In this document: positions 34,969-44,452 of the stretch, piece by piece
Numbering within the stretch: position 1 is the stretch's first letter
How the letters are laid out: each line of letters begins with the position of its first letter
DNA from: JAWSVE01 sp033852115
GTDB lineage: Bacteria; Pseudomonadota; Gammaproteobacteria; Pseudomonadales; Cellvibrionaceae
Direction of reading: 5' to 3'
Assembly: GCA_033852115.1 (NCBI GenBank)
Contig: JAWSVE010000003.1
Coordinates: 652,172 to 716,171, forward strand
Length of the DNA stretch: 64,000 nt
Made by a program: the position numbers and the translations under genes
The notes under the pieces: generated by a model
What the model was told of the DNA's origin: nothing
Databases searched by the model: none
Seen by the model: the letters and a program-made list of their open reading frames with translations, nothing else

Positions 34969-36336
34969 GTGTCGAATGACAGCGCGAACTCTATCGGCCC
35001 TTCAACATCGTTTTTATCGAAAAGTCGAGTGCTCCGTATCTCTGCGCTCGCGGCACCAATCCTCGGCACGATGCTAAGTGCAAACCTAATGGGACTAATC
35101 GACACCGCCATGATCGGGCAGCTAGGTGATACAGCCCTGGCATCGGTTAGTGTAGGGGCTAATCTGTTTTTTCTAGTCTTTTCACTGCTGATGGGTGTTA
35201 ATGTCGCGGTACAGTTACTCGTTGCTCGGCGAATGGGTGAAGGACAAATTGATGCAGCCCCAACCATGCTTGTCGGGGGCTTGATATCAGCATTTATCGC
35301 AAGCCTCTTTGTGACGGCTGCAAGCTACCTCGTGCTGCCCGCTTCCGCTAGCTTCATTAATTCTGATGAAGCCGTTGTCACTTACGCGCGCTCATACCTA
35401 TACACAGTATTTCCCAGCCTCGTCTTTGGAGGCTGCGCGATGGCGTTTGCGGGGTTTTGGTTGGGCATGCAACGCCCCATCCTCAACTTAATTACCGTAA
35501 TCATTCAATTGGTGTTTAACGCGCTCTTTAACTACTTATTCATTTTTGGGCATCTCGGTTTGCCTCGCCTCGAAGTCGCTGGCGCTGGTCTTGGTACCAG
35601 CCTCGCAAATGCTATCGCGCTCCTAGTCAACGTCGCACTGGTTCTTGCAATTGTGGGCCCCAAACGTCTCTTTGCAACCCGCCCAGATAAAACAGTCTAC
35701 AAAATGCTTATTAGTTATTCACTACCGATGGGTATTCAACAATTTTTGTTTGCTTTGGGGATGATGGTATTTGTTTTCATCGTCGGACTATTGGGTACAA
35801 AACCCCTGGCAGCATTTCAAATTGTCATGGTGATTATGATGACTTCTATCATGCTCGCTATCGGATTGGGTACCACGGCCACCACATTGGTTAGCGGTGC
35901 TTTGGGTAAAAAGAACGTCGACGATGCAGTGCAGTGGGGCTGGGAAATCGCTTCTTTAGGTTCGGGGCTATTGTTAATCGTGGGGGTAGTTTTCTTTTTT
36001 AACGCCGATCATATTATCGCTATCTTTACTAAAGACCCCAGCACGGCACAATTGGCATTGATACCCCTCCGGTTAATGATTATCGGCATATGGATAGAAG
36101 CTCTGGGACGTACACTCTCAATGGCTTTGGTAGGTGCTGGCGCTGTTGGCTCTGTGTTTTTAATTACATTTGGCAACCAATGGTTGCTTCGCTTGCCGCT
36201 TTACTGGTTCTTTGGCGTCCATTTAGGTTATGGACTATTAGGCATTTTTATCAGCATGCTGGTTATGTACATTGTTCAAACCGCGATGTTCGTCACCATT
36301 TGGCACCGCAAGCGCTGGAGCCATATTTCGGTCTAG
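34969..36336 (+). CDS. MATE-family multidrug efflux transporter
   Basis: MATE transporters export cationic drugs and metabolites in exchange for Na+ or H+. The protein is 455 residues with 12 membrane segments and the repeat signatures PILGTMLSANLMGLIDTAMIGQLGDTALASV and GMQRPILNLITVIIQLVFNALFNYLFIFG. The start is GTG at 34969, with AAGGAG six bases upstream. Substrate and coupling ion cannot be assigned. Confidence 0.88.
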   Translation: MSNDSANSIGPSTSFLSKSRVLRISALAAPILGTMLSANLMGLIDTAMIGQLGDTALASVSVGANLFFLVFSLLMGVNVAVQLLVARRMGEGQIDAAPTMLVGGLISAFIASLFVTAASYLVLPASASFINSDEAVVTYARSYLYTVFPSLVFGGCAMAFAGFWLGMQRPILNLITVIIQLVFNALFNYLFIFGHLGLPRLEVAGAGLGTSLANAIALLVNVALVLAIVGPKRLFATRPDKTVYKMLISYSLPMGIQQFLFALGMMVFVFIVGLLGTKPLAAFQIVMVIMMTSIMLAIGLGTTATTLVSGALGKKNVDDAVQWGWEIASLGSGLLLIVGVVFFFNADHIIAIFTKDPSTAQLALIPLRLMIIGIWIEALGRTLSMALVGAGAVGSVFLITFGNQWLLRLPLYWFFGVHLGYGLLGIFISMLVMYIVQTAMFVTIWHRKRWSHISV

Positions 36337-36361
36337 CGTAAAGCCACATATACTGCTCAGT

Positions 36362-36913
36362 ATGATCGAACATGCCAAAACAACTGATCCATTTGAGCAA
36401 CTCGCAGACCTTGGTGCCGGGGACTTTGCCCACATCAATGGTAATTTACTCGAGCATCTTTCAGGCACCCGAGCCCTGCTAGCGGAGTGGGAAGCCCCCA
36501 GCTATTTACAAGACGCCGGTTTGTACCACGCGGCATACGGTACAGCGGAGTTTGAAGCCGCTTTGGTAAATCGCACTCAACGAGACAAAATCGCTGATGT
36601 GATTGGAGCACAGGCTGAGTCCGTGGTGTATTGTTACTGCGCTTGTGATCGCAAGCATTTCTTCAGCCAGGTTGGCATCAGCACCCCACCTGTCTATAGA
36701 GATCGTTTTACTGGGCAGACACGTTACCTCAATGCCCAGGAATTACGAGACTTTTGTGAACTCACCGCAGCCAATGAATCAGAGTTGGGGCTTGAGGGGA
36801 GCGACTTTTTGGACCAGCACGGAGAAGCACTAGGACGACTCTTTCTCCGTATGACCCCCTACTTGAGTCAAGGCGCCAGGCTAGCGACTCGACAAATTTT
36901 TACGGTTCGCTAA
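36362..36913 (+). CDS. DUF6817-like protein
   Basis: The 183-residue protein contains HLSGTRALLAEWEAPSYLQDAGLYHAAYGT, a pattern I associate with the DUF6817 family, which looks like a degenerate HD-type helical domain. The His residues could bind metal, but the classical HD pair is not clear. The frame opens in the MATE gene at 36272; ATG 36362, 25 bases after the MATE stop, gives the family-like N-terminus. The pair is probably co-transcribed. Confidence 0.55.
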   Translation: MIEHAKTTDPFEQLADLGAGDFAHINGNLLEHLSGTRALLAEWEAPSYLQDAGLYHAAYGTAEFEAALVNRTQRDKIADVIGAQAESVVYCYCACDRKHFFSQVGISTPPVYRDRFTGQTRYLNAQELRDFCELTAANESELGLEGSDFLDQHGEALGRLFLRMTPYLSQGARLATRQIFTVR

Positions 36914-37075
36914 GACCAAACCAACCTGCCAAGCCCAAATAATGCTTCGCTGCTTATTGTTGCGCTTCGTGCCCTTCCACTCTCTAAAAAAGCAAAAGAC
37001 TGGGCGACTACACAGCACTCGTCTAAACTGCTAGAGTCCGTTGTTCTTACATTGAAACTCTAATTGCCAAAAAAC

Positions 37076-38128
37076 ATGACTGCCCTACTTATTTATCTAG
37101 CCGTTGCACTTGGCTTCTCCTTTTTGTGCTCTATCGCTGAAGCAGTATTACTCAGCATCACCACCGCCTACGTAAAATTATTGGATGAGCAAGGAAAACC
37201 ATCAGCAAACATTCTGCAATCGCTAAAAACAGATATTGAAGCTCCCCTGTCTGCGATACTGTCTCTTAATACCATTGCTCATACCGTCGGAGCCGCTGGT
37301 GTTGGCGCACAGTCAGCCAAAGTATTTGGTAGCGGTGCCATTGGCTTAACCTCCGCAGTACTGACATTACTGATTTTATTTTTCTCAGAAATCATTCCCA
37401 AAACACTGGGTAGCCGCTACTGGCGCCAACTCGCACCCGCTACCGCGTATACGCTAAAGTATTTAGTGATAGTGCTCTACCCGTTAGTTTGGGTCTCTCG
37501 GTTATTAACCCGGTCATTTGCGAGCCATACGTCACTCGAAGGATTTAGCCGAGACGAATTTGCCGCTATGGCAAACTTAGGGGAACAGGAGGGTCAACTC
37601 GCGCCTTCTGAAGCTCGAATCCTCAATAATTTATTTAAACTCAACGAACTTCACGTAGAAGACGTTTATACGCCCAATACGGTTATGTTCAAGTTACAAG
37701 CCAGCTGTTCGGTGGAGTTTTATTTTAACAAATACAAAAACAGTCGATTTTCCCGCATCCCGATCTATAGCAAAGACCCTGATACCATCGAAGGATTTGT
37801 TCTTCGCTCTGATTTACTGTTAGCAAGAGCACGAGATAACGGAAATAATGCGATTAGCACATACCAACGCGAGATGCATGGTGTACTCGATAAGTTGTCG
37901 CTGCTTGGCTGTTTTGAAGTGTTTGTAAGTAAGAACACGCATATTCTATATGTTGTTGACGAATATGGGTCTCTGAAGGGTCTCATTACCATGGAAGATA
38001 TTTTCGAGACATTAGTCGGGCTAGAAATTGTCGACGAAGGAGATAAAGCTGAAGATTTGCGGAAAGTCGCTCGGCAACGATGGCGTAAACGTGCCGAAAC
38101 GATGGGTATAGAGTGGAGTAGCGAATAG
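37076..38128 (+). CDS. CNNM/HlyC-CorC-family transporter-like protein
   Basis: This inner-membrane protein is related to the CNNM/CorC magnesium-transport family. It is 350 residues. The N-terminal DUF21 domain has about four helices (FLCSIAEAVLLSI, LILFFSEIIPKTLG), followed by a CBS pair (LHVEDVYTPNTVMF, RIPIYSKDPDTIEGFVLRSDLL, LYVVDEYGSLKGLITMEDIFETLVG). The C-terminal CorC/HlyC domain is missing. The frame opens at TTG 37064; ATG 37076 matches relatives better, though no Shine-Dalgarno is visible for either. Confidence 0.85.
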   Translation: MTALLIYLAVALGFSFLCSIAEAVLLSITTAYVKLLDEQGKPSANILQSLKTDIEAPLSAILSLNTIAHTVGAAGVGAQSAKVFGSGAIGLTSAVLTLLILFFSEIIPKTLGSRYWRQLAPATAYTLKYLVIVLYPLVWVSRLLTRSFASHTSLEGFSRDEFAAMANLGEQEGQLAPSEARILNNLFKLNELHVEDVYTPNTVMFKLQASCSVEFYFNKYKNSRFSRIPIYSKDPDTIEGFVLRSDLLLARARDNGNNAISTYQREMHGVLDKLSLLGCFEVFVSKNTHILYVVDEYGSLKGLITMEDIFETLVGLEIVDEGDKAEDLRKVARQRWRKRAETMGIEWSSE

Positions 38129-38178
38129 CCGTCTCCGTAACGACAACAGCCATATAAGTAAACGATAGTAGAAAAAGC

Positions 38179-39363
38179 CTACTCTACGTCACGCCACCAC
38201 AGGCTAAATTGACCCGGTTGTTCTAGCTCGACTCGCTCACCAAATCGAGGGAACAACGTGATTGCCCCTTTCACTTCGCTATATTTTAGCACTTGCTCAA
38301 AGGGGTCCTGCCAATCGTGAAAAGCCAGGTTAAACGTTCCATTATGAATTGGTAAAAGGTAGCGCCCACCCAAGTCAAAGTACGCATCAACTGCACCTTC
38401 GGGTGTCATATGTACATCGGGCCAATCTTTATCATATCCACCCGCTTCCATTATCACGATATCGAATGGCCCCAGAGCATCGCCTATAGATTTAAATCCG
38501 TCAAAGTAGCCGGAATCACCGCTAAAAAATATCGAATGGCCTTGAAATGTTATCGCGTAAGAACACCACAACGTCGCGTCTCCATCCACAAGGCTTCTTC
38601 CTGAAAAATGTTGTGCCGGTGTCGCAGTGATCGATACATCACCCACGGCTGTGCTCTGCCACCAATCTAACTCAGTAATTTTATCTTTTGAAACACCCCA
38701 CTTATGAAGAATATTTTTCACCCCTAAAGGCACAACAAAAAAATCTGCATAGTTTCTCAGGCGACGAATAGTTTCTTCATCCAAATGGTCATAGTGGTTA
38801 TGCGAAATAATAATGCCTTTTATTTTGGGTAACTGCTCTATAGGTAAAGGCGCAGGATGAAAACGTTTTGGACCAAACAAAGAAAATGGTGACGCGCGAG
38901 TGGAGAAAACGGGATCGATAAGCCAATACTCACTGGCGAGCTTAAGTAAAATGCTAGAGTGTCCCAACCGATACAAGTGTATTTGACTATTCTCTCGCTC
39001 TTGCTCTAACTCGGCTTTTTGCATCGCTATCAATGGTAGCGACGTTTTCGGTTCTGCTTTGGGATTTTTATCAAATATGTAGCGCTTAGCCACATCAAAC
39101 TTTGTCAAATCGTCCCGTAGATCCTGAGTCGGATGGGTATTTTTATACTGCCCGTTGATATAACGAGCACCAGGTCGAAGAGAACCCTGTGTATCGCTCT
39201 CATCACTGTTCGAGTGGTCAGGCTCATTGTCTACAACAGCAGCACCCGATTGCGTATGCTCTATTCCTTCATCTAACATTACTTCGCCTCCCACACATCC
39301 ATTTATCATAAACAAGGTGAATATTGCTAACCAATGCCTAGCTATCCACTTGGGCTTACGCAT
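38179..39363 (-). CDS. NAPE-PLD-like metallo-beta-lactamase-fold lipoprotein
   Basis: The 394-residue protein has the metal-binding motif IISHNHYDHLDEETI, further ligands at PAQHFSG, FFSGDSGYFDGF and the C-terminal LLPIHNGTF. The layout is that of N-acyl-phosphatidylethanolamine phospholipase D-like hydrolases. From ATG 39363 the N-terminus is MRKPKWIARHWLAIFTLFMINGC, a lipoprotein-type signal with an imperfect lipobox, so it is probably membrane-anchored in the periplasm. The frame opens at 39435, but that start would mask the signal. It is last in the nine-gene run. Substrate unknown; phospholipid, N-acyl lipid or lactone are options. Confidence 0.78.
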   Translation of the reverse strand: MRKPKWIARHWLAIFTLFMINGCVGGEVMLDEGIEHTQSGAAVVDNEPDHSNSDESDTQGSLRPGARYINGQYKNTHPTQDLRDDLTKFDVAKRYIFDKNPKAEPKTSLPLIAMQKAELEQERENSQIHLYRLGHSSILLKLASEYWLIDPVFSTRASPFSLFGPKRFHPAPLPIEQLPKIKGIIISHNHYDHLDEETIRRLRNYADFFVVPLGVKNILHKWGVSKDKITELDWWQSTAVGDVSITATPAQHFSGRSLVDGDATLWCSYAITFQGHSIFFSGDSGYFDGFKSIGDALGPFDIVIMEAGGYDKDWPDVHMTPEGAVDAYFDLGGRYLLPIHNGTFNLAFHDWQDPFEQVLKYSEVKGAITLFPRFGERVELEQPGQFSLWWRDVE

Positions 39364-39438
39364 TATCACCCGTGATGATCTGTTACAACAACATCGGAAA
39401 ACACACCATTGATTTTGAATACGCACAAATCTCATCCA

Positions 39439-40677
39439 TTAGAAATAGTATTCTAGTTCCAGTTCAATATAAGAATCATCACGCAAAGCGTAAATTACGT
39501 CGTCTCTATCAACATCCATAAATAGCCATGCATCAAGACTTAACGCCATTTGATTTCCCACTCTAGAATCAAACTGGATACGAAATACATCACTGCCAGT
39601 CTCTAAGTCGCTATTGATCCCGGCAATTAATTCGCTTGATTGCATGTTATTCCATGCAAGCCGGAAACCCGCAAACACATCGCGCTGATACACTGTTTGT
39701 GACGCATCACGGTCATCGATACTGTACTCCATGATGTAGCCCACATCGATAGAAGAATCAAATACACCTGCGTGAGTGTATTCGAAACCTACCGAGGCGG
39801 CCTGATAACTTTCATCAAGCGTGTTCACGTTAATCGCTTCTAACTTATAAATCACATGATCTAGCGTTACTTGCGATTCGATACCCACTTGGCGTACCAC
39901 ACTGTAATAAGGAAAATATTCCGTCGCTGAGCCAGCCATGCTCTCTAAGGGGCGAAGTGTTGGTGAGCGAGTGTTGCCATAAAAGTAGCTAACAGCATAA
40001 TTCCAGATGCCGAGTGTTTGAGAAACTCGACCACCGTGATCCAGCCTTTGCTGGCCTCGCGCAGATTCATACGCCACTTCACTTTCGTCAACCACGACTT
40101 TGGTACCTAAACGCACCTCAGGGTCGAGAAATTCTCTCTCAACCGTCCAAGGTAAAAGGTACCACTCTACTGCTAAGGGTATATTTGTATCCGCTGCCAA
40201 CAGCATATTTGCAGCAAACATTGGCTGTCCATATTTGTCTTCGGCGTGAAAGCTTTCACGATAATTTGTCTGGTTGATAACATCGACAAGATGATTAACC
40301 TCCATCACCCCCCAGAAGACAGTATCGACACCGACACGCATATCCCATGTTGGTTGATAGTAAGCGGCAAATAGAGAGCGAGCATTAACATAACGCCGCT
40401 CCCTCTGAGTCAACAAAGCGTCAACATCGAAAGCAATATCCGTTGATGCATTCAGTGACCAGCGCCCTTCACCATTTAAACGCAGCCCCGCATCGGCATT
40501 GTCATTTTCTGCCTGGGTATCAAAGACTCTGCTGTGCAAGCCTGCCGCGATGCTCACGGGTTCTGCTTGAGCGGTACTCCAGCAACAACACGCCAATAGG
40601 ACAATAGAAAGCGGGCAGAACGCAATTCGTCGATACCTAAGTGAGCCTAAAGCGTGTCTACAGCAAGGTGCAATCAC
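39439..40677 (-). CDS. Outer-membrane beta-barrel protein
   Basis: The 412-residue protein has a signal peptide (hydrophobic about residues 18-33, cleavage near AQAEPV). The mature protein is rich in alternating aromatic strands and ends LELEYYF, the terminal-aromatic signature of BAM-assembled barrels. I do not recognise a specific family; genes in this position beside RND/lipoprotein-sorting pairs are often annotated DUF1302-like or hypothetical. It follows the lipoprotein-sorting-like gene by nine bases and may be the outer-membrane end of the transport route. Confidence 0.65.
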   Translation of the reverse strand: MIAPCCRHALGSLRYRRIAFCPLSIVLLACCCWSTAQAEPVSIAAGLHSRVFDTQAENDNADAGLRLNGEGRWSLNASTDIAFDVDALLTQRERRYVNARSLFAAYYQPTWDMRVGVDTVFWGVMEVNHLVDVINQTNYRESFHAEDKYGQPMFAANMLLAADTNIPLAVEWYLLPWTVEREFLDPEVRLGTKVVVDESEVAYESARGQQRLDHGGRVSQTLGIWNYAVSYFYGNTRSPTLRPLESMAGSATEYFPYYSVVRQVGIESQVTLDHVIYKLEAINVNTLDESYQAASVGFEYTHAGVFDSSIDVGYIMEYSIDDRDASQTVYQRDVFAGFRLAWNNMQSSELIAGINSDLETGSDVFRIQFDSRVGNQMALSLDAWLFMDVDRDDVIYALRDDSYIELELEYYF

Positions 40678-40686
40678 TATCTGTAC

Positions 40687-41517
40687 CTACCGACTTCTCG
40701 TTAAGCCTACAGTGCTGAAGTGTGCATCGCTAAGCTCGACATCAAAATCAAACTCGCTCCACTGCAAAAACGTTGCTCTGTCTGTTTGATGATTGTGTAT
40801 CTGCGATTCAGCGGGCCGCCAAAACTGATTATTGTACTGTCGATAGCCAGCGAAATGCTGTGTTTTCAGCAATGACTTCGAACGGTCATAATATTCAATT
40901 TTTATTGGCACAAAGCGCGATTTATCTACCCAATACGTCATGGTTGAATAGCCCGTATATTCGTAAAGAGGGGTTAGCTCTACGACATAACAGTCCACGC
41001 CATCGGCAGGCTCCTCTCCAATGTATCGATAGCTATATTTTTCCAATTCAAAGGAGGAAATATCTTCATAGGCAAGCTCACTCCCCATGAATGGTCCTGA
41101 TTTGTTGGCGGAATTGATACGTTTTACACGTTTTATTGCCGGCATATAAATCCACTGATCATCGGGCACCACCGCATGGGAATACGACAAAAACGCCGTA
41201 TTACGAATATCCCTAGGGGACTTAAATTGCGTCAGGGTTTTATCGCCATCGCCCTCTACTTCAAGCAATTTAACCGTCAGCTGTCGCTCACTTTCTTCTC
41301 CACTCGCATTGCGTAATGTCATTTGCATATCAACAACAGCAGCCTCCCACCCAGTATCTCGGGCTTCAAGCTCCTTCATTATTTGTAAACCTCGACTCAG
41401 GTTTTCATCCTTGGTCGAATCTGATGTCGCCAGGCATGGAGTCGACACCAAACTAACCGCGGCTAGGCTCAGCGGAATCAAAACGTGCTGACTCACGAAC
41501 TTCCTTAGATTTTTCAT
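40687..41517 (-). CDS. Outer-membrane lipoprotein-sorting-like periplasmic protein
   Basis: The 276-residue protein has a signal peptide (hydrophobic about residues 12-29, cleavage near CLATSD). A LolA/LppX-like one-sided barrel domain follows, of the type annotated as outer membrane lipoprotein-sorting protein: LLEVEGDGDKTLTQFKSPRDIRNTAFLSYSH, WIYMPAIKRVKRI, FMGSELAYEDIS, and YWVDKSRFVPIKIEYYD. Such proteins hold hydrophobic cargo. Its start lies 65 bases inside the 3' end of the RND gene, so translation is coupled to it. Confidence 0.8.
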   Translation of the reverse strand: MKNLRKFVSQHVLIPLSLAAVSLVSTPCLATSDSTKDENLSRGLQIMKELEARDTGWEAAVVDMQMTLRNASGEESERQLTVKLLEVEGDGDKTLTQFKSPRDIRNTAFLSYSHAVVPDDQWIYMPAIKRVKRINSANKSGPFMGSELAYEDISSFELEKYSYRYIGEEPADGVDCYVVELTPLYEYTGYSTMTYWVDKSRFVPIKIEYYDRSKSLLKTQHFAGYRQYNNQFWRPAESQIHNHQTDRATFLQWSEFDFDVELSDAHFSTVGLTRSR

Positions 41518-43831
41518 TGAACAACCTCTCCATAATTAAAATAGTGGCCGGTAAAAAGATAAAGTCATACACCAGTGCAAGTATGATGGTCATAACATTC
41601 ATTTGAGCCATACTGGCGTTGCGCGCAAAATCAGAGAAACAGATAACACTAAACCCACAGACCAGAATTATCGTCGTGCATAGCAATGCAACGCCAACAG
41701 TCGAAAAACAATAGGTAATAGATTCAGCAGGTGGCATATCGAGCGTGCGCCGTGCGTACAAATATTTGTTAATAAAGTGCACGGTGTCATCCACCACAAT
41801 TCCCAAGGTCATACCGGCAACAACACTCACACCCATACCCACTTCGCCTACCAGTAAAGCCCAGAGGCCAAATGCACTGGTGATCGGTAGCGTATTAGCG
41901 ATCATGGCAAGTACACCAAAACGTATAGACCTAAAGGCAAAGGCCAGAAAAATACCGATCAACACAAACCCAATACCAAAACCAACCACCATACTGCGGA
42001 CGTTTTCATCACCAATATGACTAAACATGAGTGTCGGGCTTCCTGAGTGGACAGTCATTTCGGTGAGGTTTTCACTAGCCCAGCGATCTATTTTTTCTTC
42101 AAGCGCAATGGCTTCTTTCGTCGACAAGTTCCCGAAGGTAGCAACCACCCGCGTTGCCGACTTATTCAGGCTTATCTGATCGCTTACACCCAGACCATAG
42201 GGCAATGACATTTCATAGAGCAAAATGTACTGTGCAATTTCTTCACGGTTTCCTGGCAAGGCGTAAAAAGACTGATCATCACCATGAAGGTTTTTATTAA
42301 GTCTCTTCAAAGTGTCGGAGAACGTTCTCACGTGCACGATCTCCTCTTGATTTCTCAACCAGCGACTAAAGTTATCAAGCGACTGCATGTATCCAGGGTC
42401 ATACACACCCGCTTCTTTGCCACTATCAAGCGAGTATTCGATGTTGTACACGCCGGTAAGGTTATCGTTGACGTATTCAGCCGTATGTCGGAACTCAATA
42501 TCGTGGCTAAATTGCTCAATGAATTTTTCGCTGATTTCATTTCTGGGGGCTAACAAACCCAAGGTCACGGCCGTCGCGAGTACAATAAAAAACAATGTGG
42601 TTGGCCTTTTCGATACCCACTGCCCCATGAAGCCTAGCGGCCTTTCAAAAGGAGATCCTGTCGCCGTAGATTTTGCCGGGGTCATTAGGAGCAAAGCAGG
42701 CAACAATGTAAACGACAAAACATAGCTGCAGACAACACCAAACGCGATGACATTGCCGAGATCTCGAAACGGCGGCACGGTACTGAAGTTCATTGTTAGA
42801 AAACCAATGACTGTAGTTAAACTTGTCAATGTAACGGGCTTGACGTTGAGCTTTAAGCTCATCAGAAGCGCTTCCCGTTTAACAACGGCGGGTAATTGGC
42901 CCTCATTAATCCCATTTAACAGCTGCTGCCTTTGCTGCTGGAACGTCATATAAATATGAACATAGATCGCAACCGCAATGGTCAAGATGATGGTGGGTGC
43001 GACAGACGTCGGCGGCGTCAACATCATGCCTGTCCACCCAGCGGCCCCCATTGCACCAACAATGGATAGCAGCGCGTAAATCACGCCATACACGGTTGCC
43101 ACTACTGACCGGAGAACAACAGCAATTACCACAATGACGATGAGGAACATGAGCGGTAACAAGGACGTAAAGTCGTTGACTGTAGCCTCAATGAAAGCAT
43201 TAGTGAGCATCACTTCACCGGCCATGCGTAGCTCAAGATCGGGATAATCGGATCTTAATTTATCCGCAATGTCACGGGCTTGGGCGACCAACGCGGGTAA
43301 TGCATTGGCATCCTCAGCGGGTAGTTGAACAGTCAGATTTATCCCGGTGACTTGGTTATTGCCCGAAAGCAACAACCCCGCAATACTCGGCTCAGCATTC
43401 GCAATCTGGCGGATGTTATCGGTTTTAGCATCCGTGAGCTGCGCATGTCGCCCCACTAGATCTTCTACCAACAAATCATCCCCAACCGCTTTCGAATGCT
43501 GGAAATTGCTGATTGAATCGACCCGACTAACGTGGGGCAATGTCCAACTGCGCTCAGTTAGCTCACGAATAGCTGTCAACGCATCCTCAGTGAAGAGGCC
43601 ATCTGTGGCGCTAACAACAAATAAAATGTTGTCGGCCTGACTATAGGTATTTTGAATCCGGTCATAAGCGGTAACTCGCGTATCGCCCTTATCAAAAAAC
43701 ACGCGATAGTTTCCGCTAAATCCCAGATGCTGGGCGCCTGTTGCCATTAGCACAATAATTAAAACGGCACTTATTGCCGGTAACCAAGCGTATTTACTCA
43801 GCCATGAAAAGCGTTGATCTGGTTTCATCAT
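41453..43831 (-). CDS. MMPL/RND-superfamily lipid-type transporter
   Basis: The 792-residue inner-membrane protein has the MMPL/HpnN layout: one N-terminal helix, a periplasmic domain, helices 2-6 (LPLMFLIVIVVIAVVLRSVVATVY region), a second periplasmic domain after NEISEKFIEQF, and helices 8-12 with GMTLGIVVDDTVHFINKYLYARR. The Asp pair in helix 10 fits proton coupling. MMPL and HpnN relatives move lipids, hopanoids or polyketides rather than small drugs, and no membrane-fusion protein is encoded nearby. It overlaps the next gene by 65 bases. Confidence 0.85.
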   Translation of the reverse strand: MMKPDQRFSWLSKYAWLPAISAVLIIVLMATGAQHLGFSGNYRVFFDKGDTRVTAYDRIQNTYSQADNILFVVSATDGLFTEDALTAIRELTERSWTLPHVSRVDSISNFQHSKAVGDDLLVEDLVGRHAQLTDAKTDNIRQIANAEPSIAGLLLSGNNQVTGINLTVQLPAEDANALPALVAQARDIADKLRSDYPDLELRMAGEVMLTNAFIEATVNDFTSLLPLMFLIVIVVIAVVLRSVVATVYGVIYALLSIVGAMGAAGWTGMMLTPPTSVAPTIILTIAVAIYVHIYMTFQQQRQQLLNGINEGQLPAVVKREALLMSLKLNVKPVTLTSLTTVIGFLTMNFSTVPPFRDLGNVIAFGVVCSYVLSFTLLPALLLMTPAKSTATGSPFERPLGFMGQWVSKRPTTLFFIVLATAVTLGLLAPRNEISEKFIEQFSHDIEFRHTAEYVNDNLTGVYNIEYSLDSGKEAGVYDPGYMQSLDNFSRWLRNQEEIVHVRTFSDTLKRLNKNLHGDDQSFYALPGNREEIAQYILLYEMSLPYGLGVSDQISLNKSATRVVATFGNLSTKEAIALEEKIDRWASENLTEMTVHSGSPTLMFSHIGDENVRSMVVGFGIGFVLIGIFLAFAFRSIRFGVLAMIANTLPITSAFGLWALLVGEVGMGVSVVAGMTLGIVVDDTVHFINKYLYARRTLDMPPAESITYCFSTVGVALLCTTIILVCGFSVICFSDFARNASMAQMNVMTIILALVYDFIFLPATILIMERLFNEKSKEVRESARFDSAEPSRG

Positions 43832-43943
43832 AAATCCTTAGGCTCTTTCAAGAGCAAGCTGCAATGAGTGGTACCCTACTGAGCTCTATCGAAAAGTGAC
43901 GCGACCACCCGCATAAATGCGAAGGCCGCTCACTACGTCCTCA

Positions 43944-44441
43944 CTAGGTAGCTGGCAACAAAATATTGACCAACGTAATACAGAATAAAGTCAGCATCGC
44001 GAGCATCAAATGTGCCGACTGAACTTGCGGCATTTTTATCCAATAGCCGAACCACAACCCGCCTATCAGAAAGGTAAACCACAACATCAGCGCTAATAAA
44101 AAAGCAATATTAATTTGCGTAACCAAACTATGGGAGATGCTTCCTGTCGTCCATAAATCGACTACCACTGACGCGCCAGCAACCGCGAATTGCGCCACCG
44201 TTAACACCTGATAAAAAACAACAGGTAAAAAAATAAATAGTGACCAGCGTCTGCCATCCATCGCGCGCCATTGCAAATTATTCCCCATTACTGGATCAGA
44301 CTTGATGTCGTCCATCGAGACCATTCGCGCTATCAGTGCTCTATTGGTTTGAAAATCACTAATGTTGTTGAAGACGGCTACGGCCAACCAAAGGCCGTAG
44401 GCGCACACAACTAACATTACAATTACTGCGTTAACATCCAT
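43944..44441 (-). CDS. DUF2165 small integral membrane protein
   Basis: The 165-residue protein has four hydrophobic segments (about 5-24, 72-96, 108-130 and 140-160) and the family-like motif FNNISDFQTNRALIARMVSMDDI with QWRAMD. DUF2165 function is unknown. It lies 11 bases after the 221-residue gene and 112 bases before the RND gene; that gap contains a small GCTCTT-TC-AAGAGC hairpin near 43851-43864. Confidence 0.7.
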   Translation of the reverse strand: MDVNAVIVMLVVCAYGLWLAVAVFNNISDFQTNRALIARMVSMDDIKSDPVMGNNLQWRAMDGRRWSLFIFLPVVFYQVLTVAQFAVAGASVVVDLWTTGSISHSLVTQINIAFLLALMLWFTFLIGGLWFGYWIKMPQVQSAHLMLAMLTLFCITLVNILLPAT

Positions 44442-44452
44442 GTATTATCACC

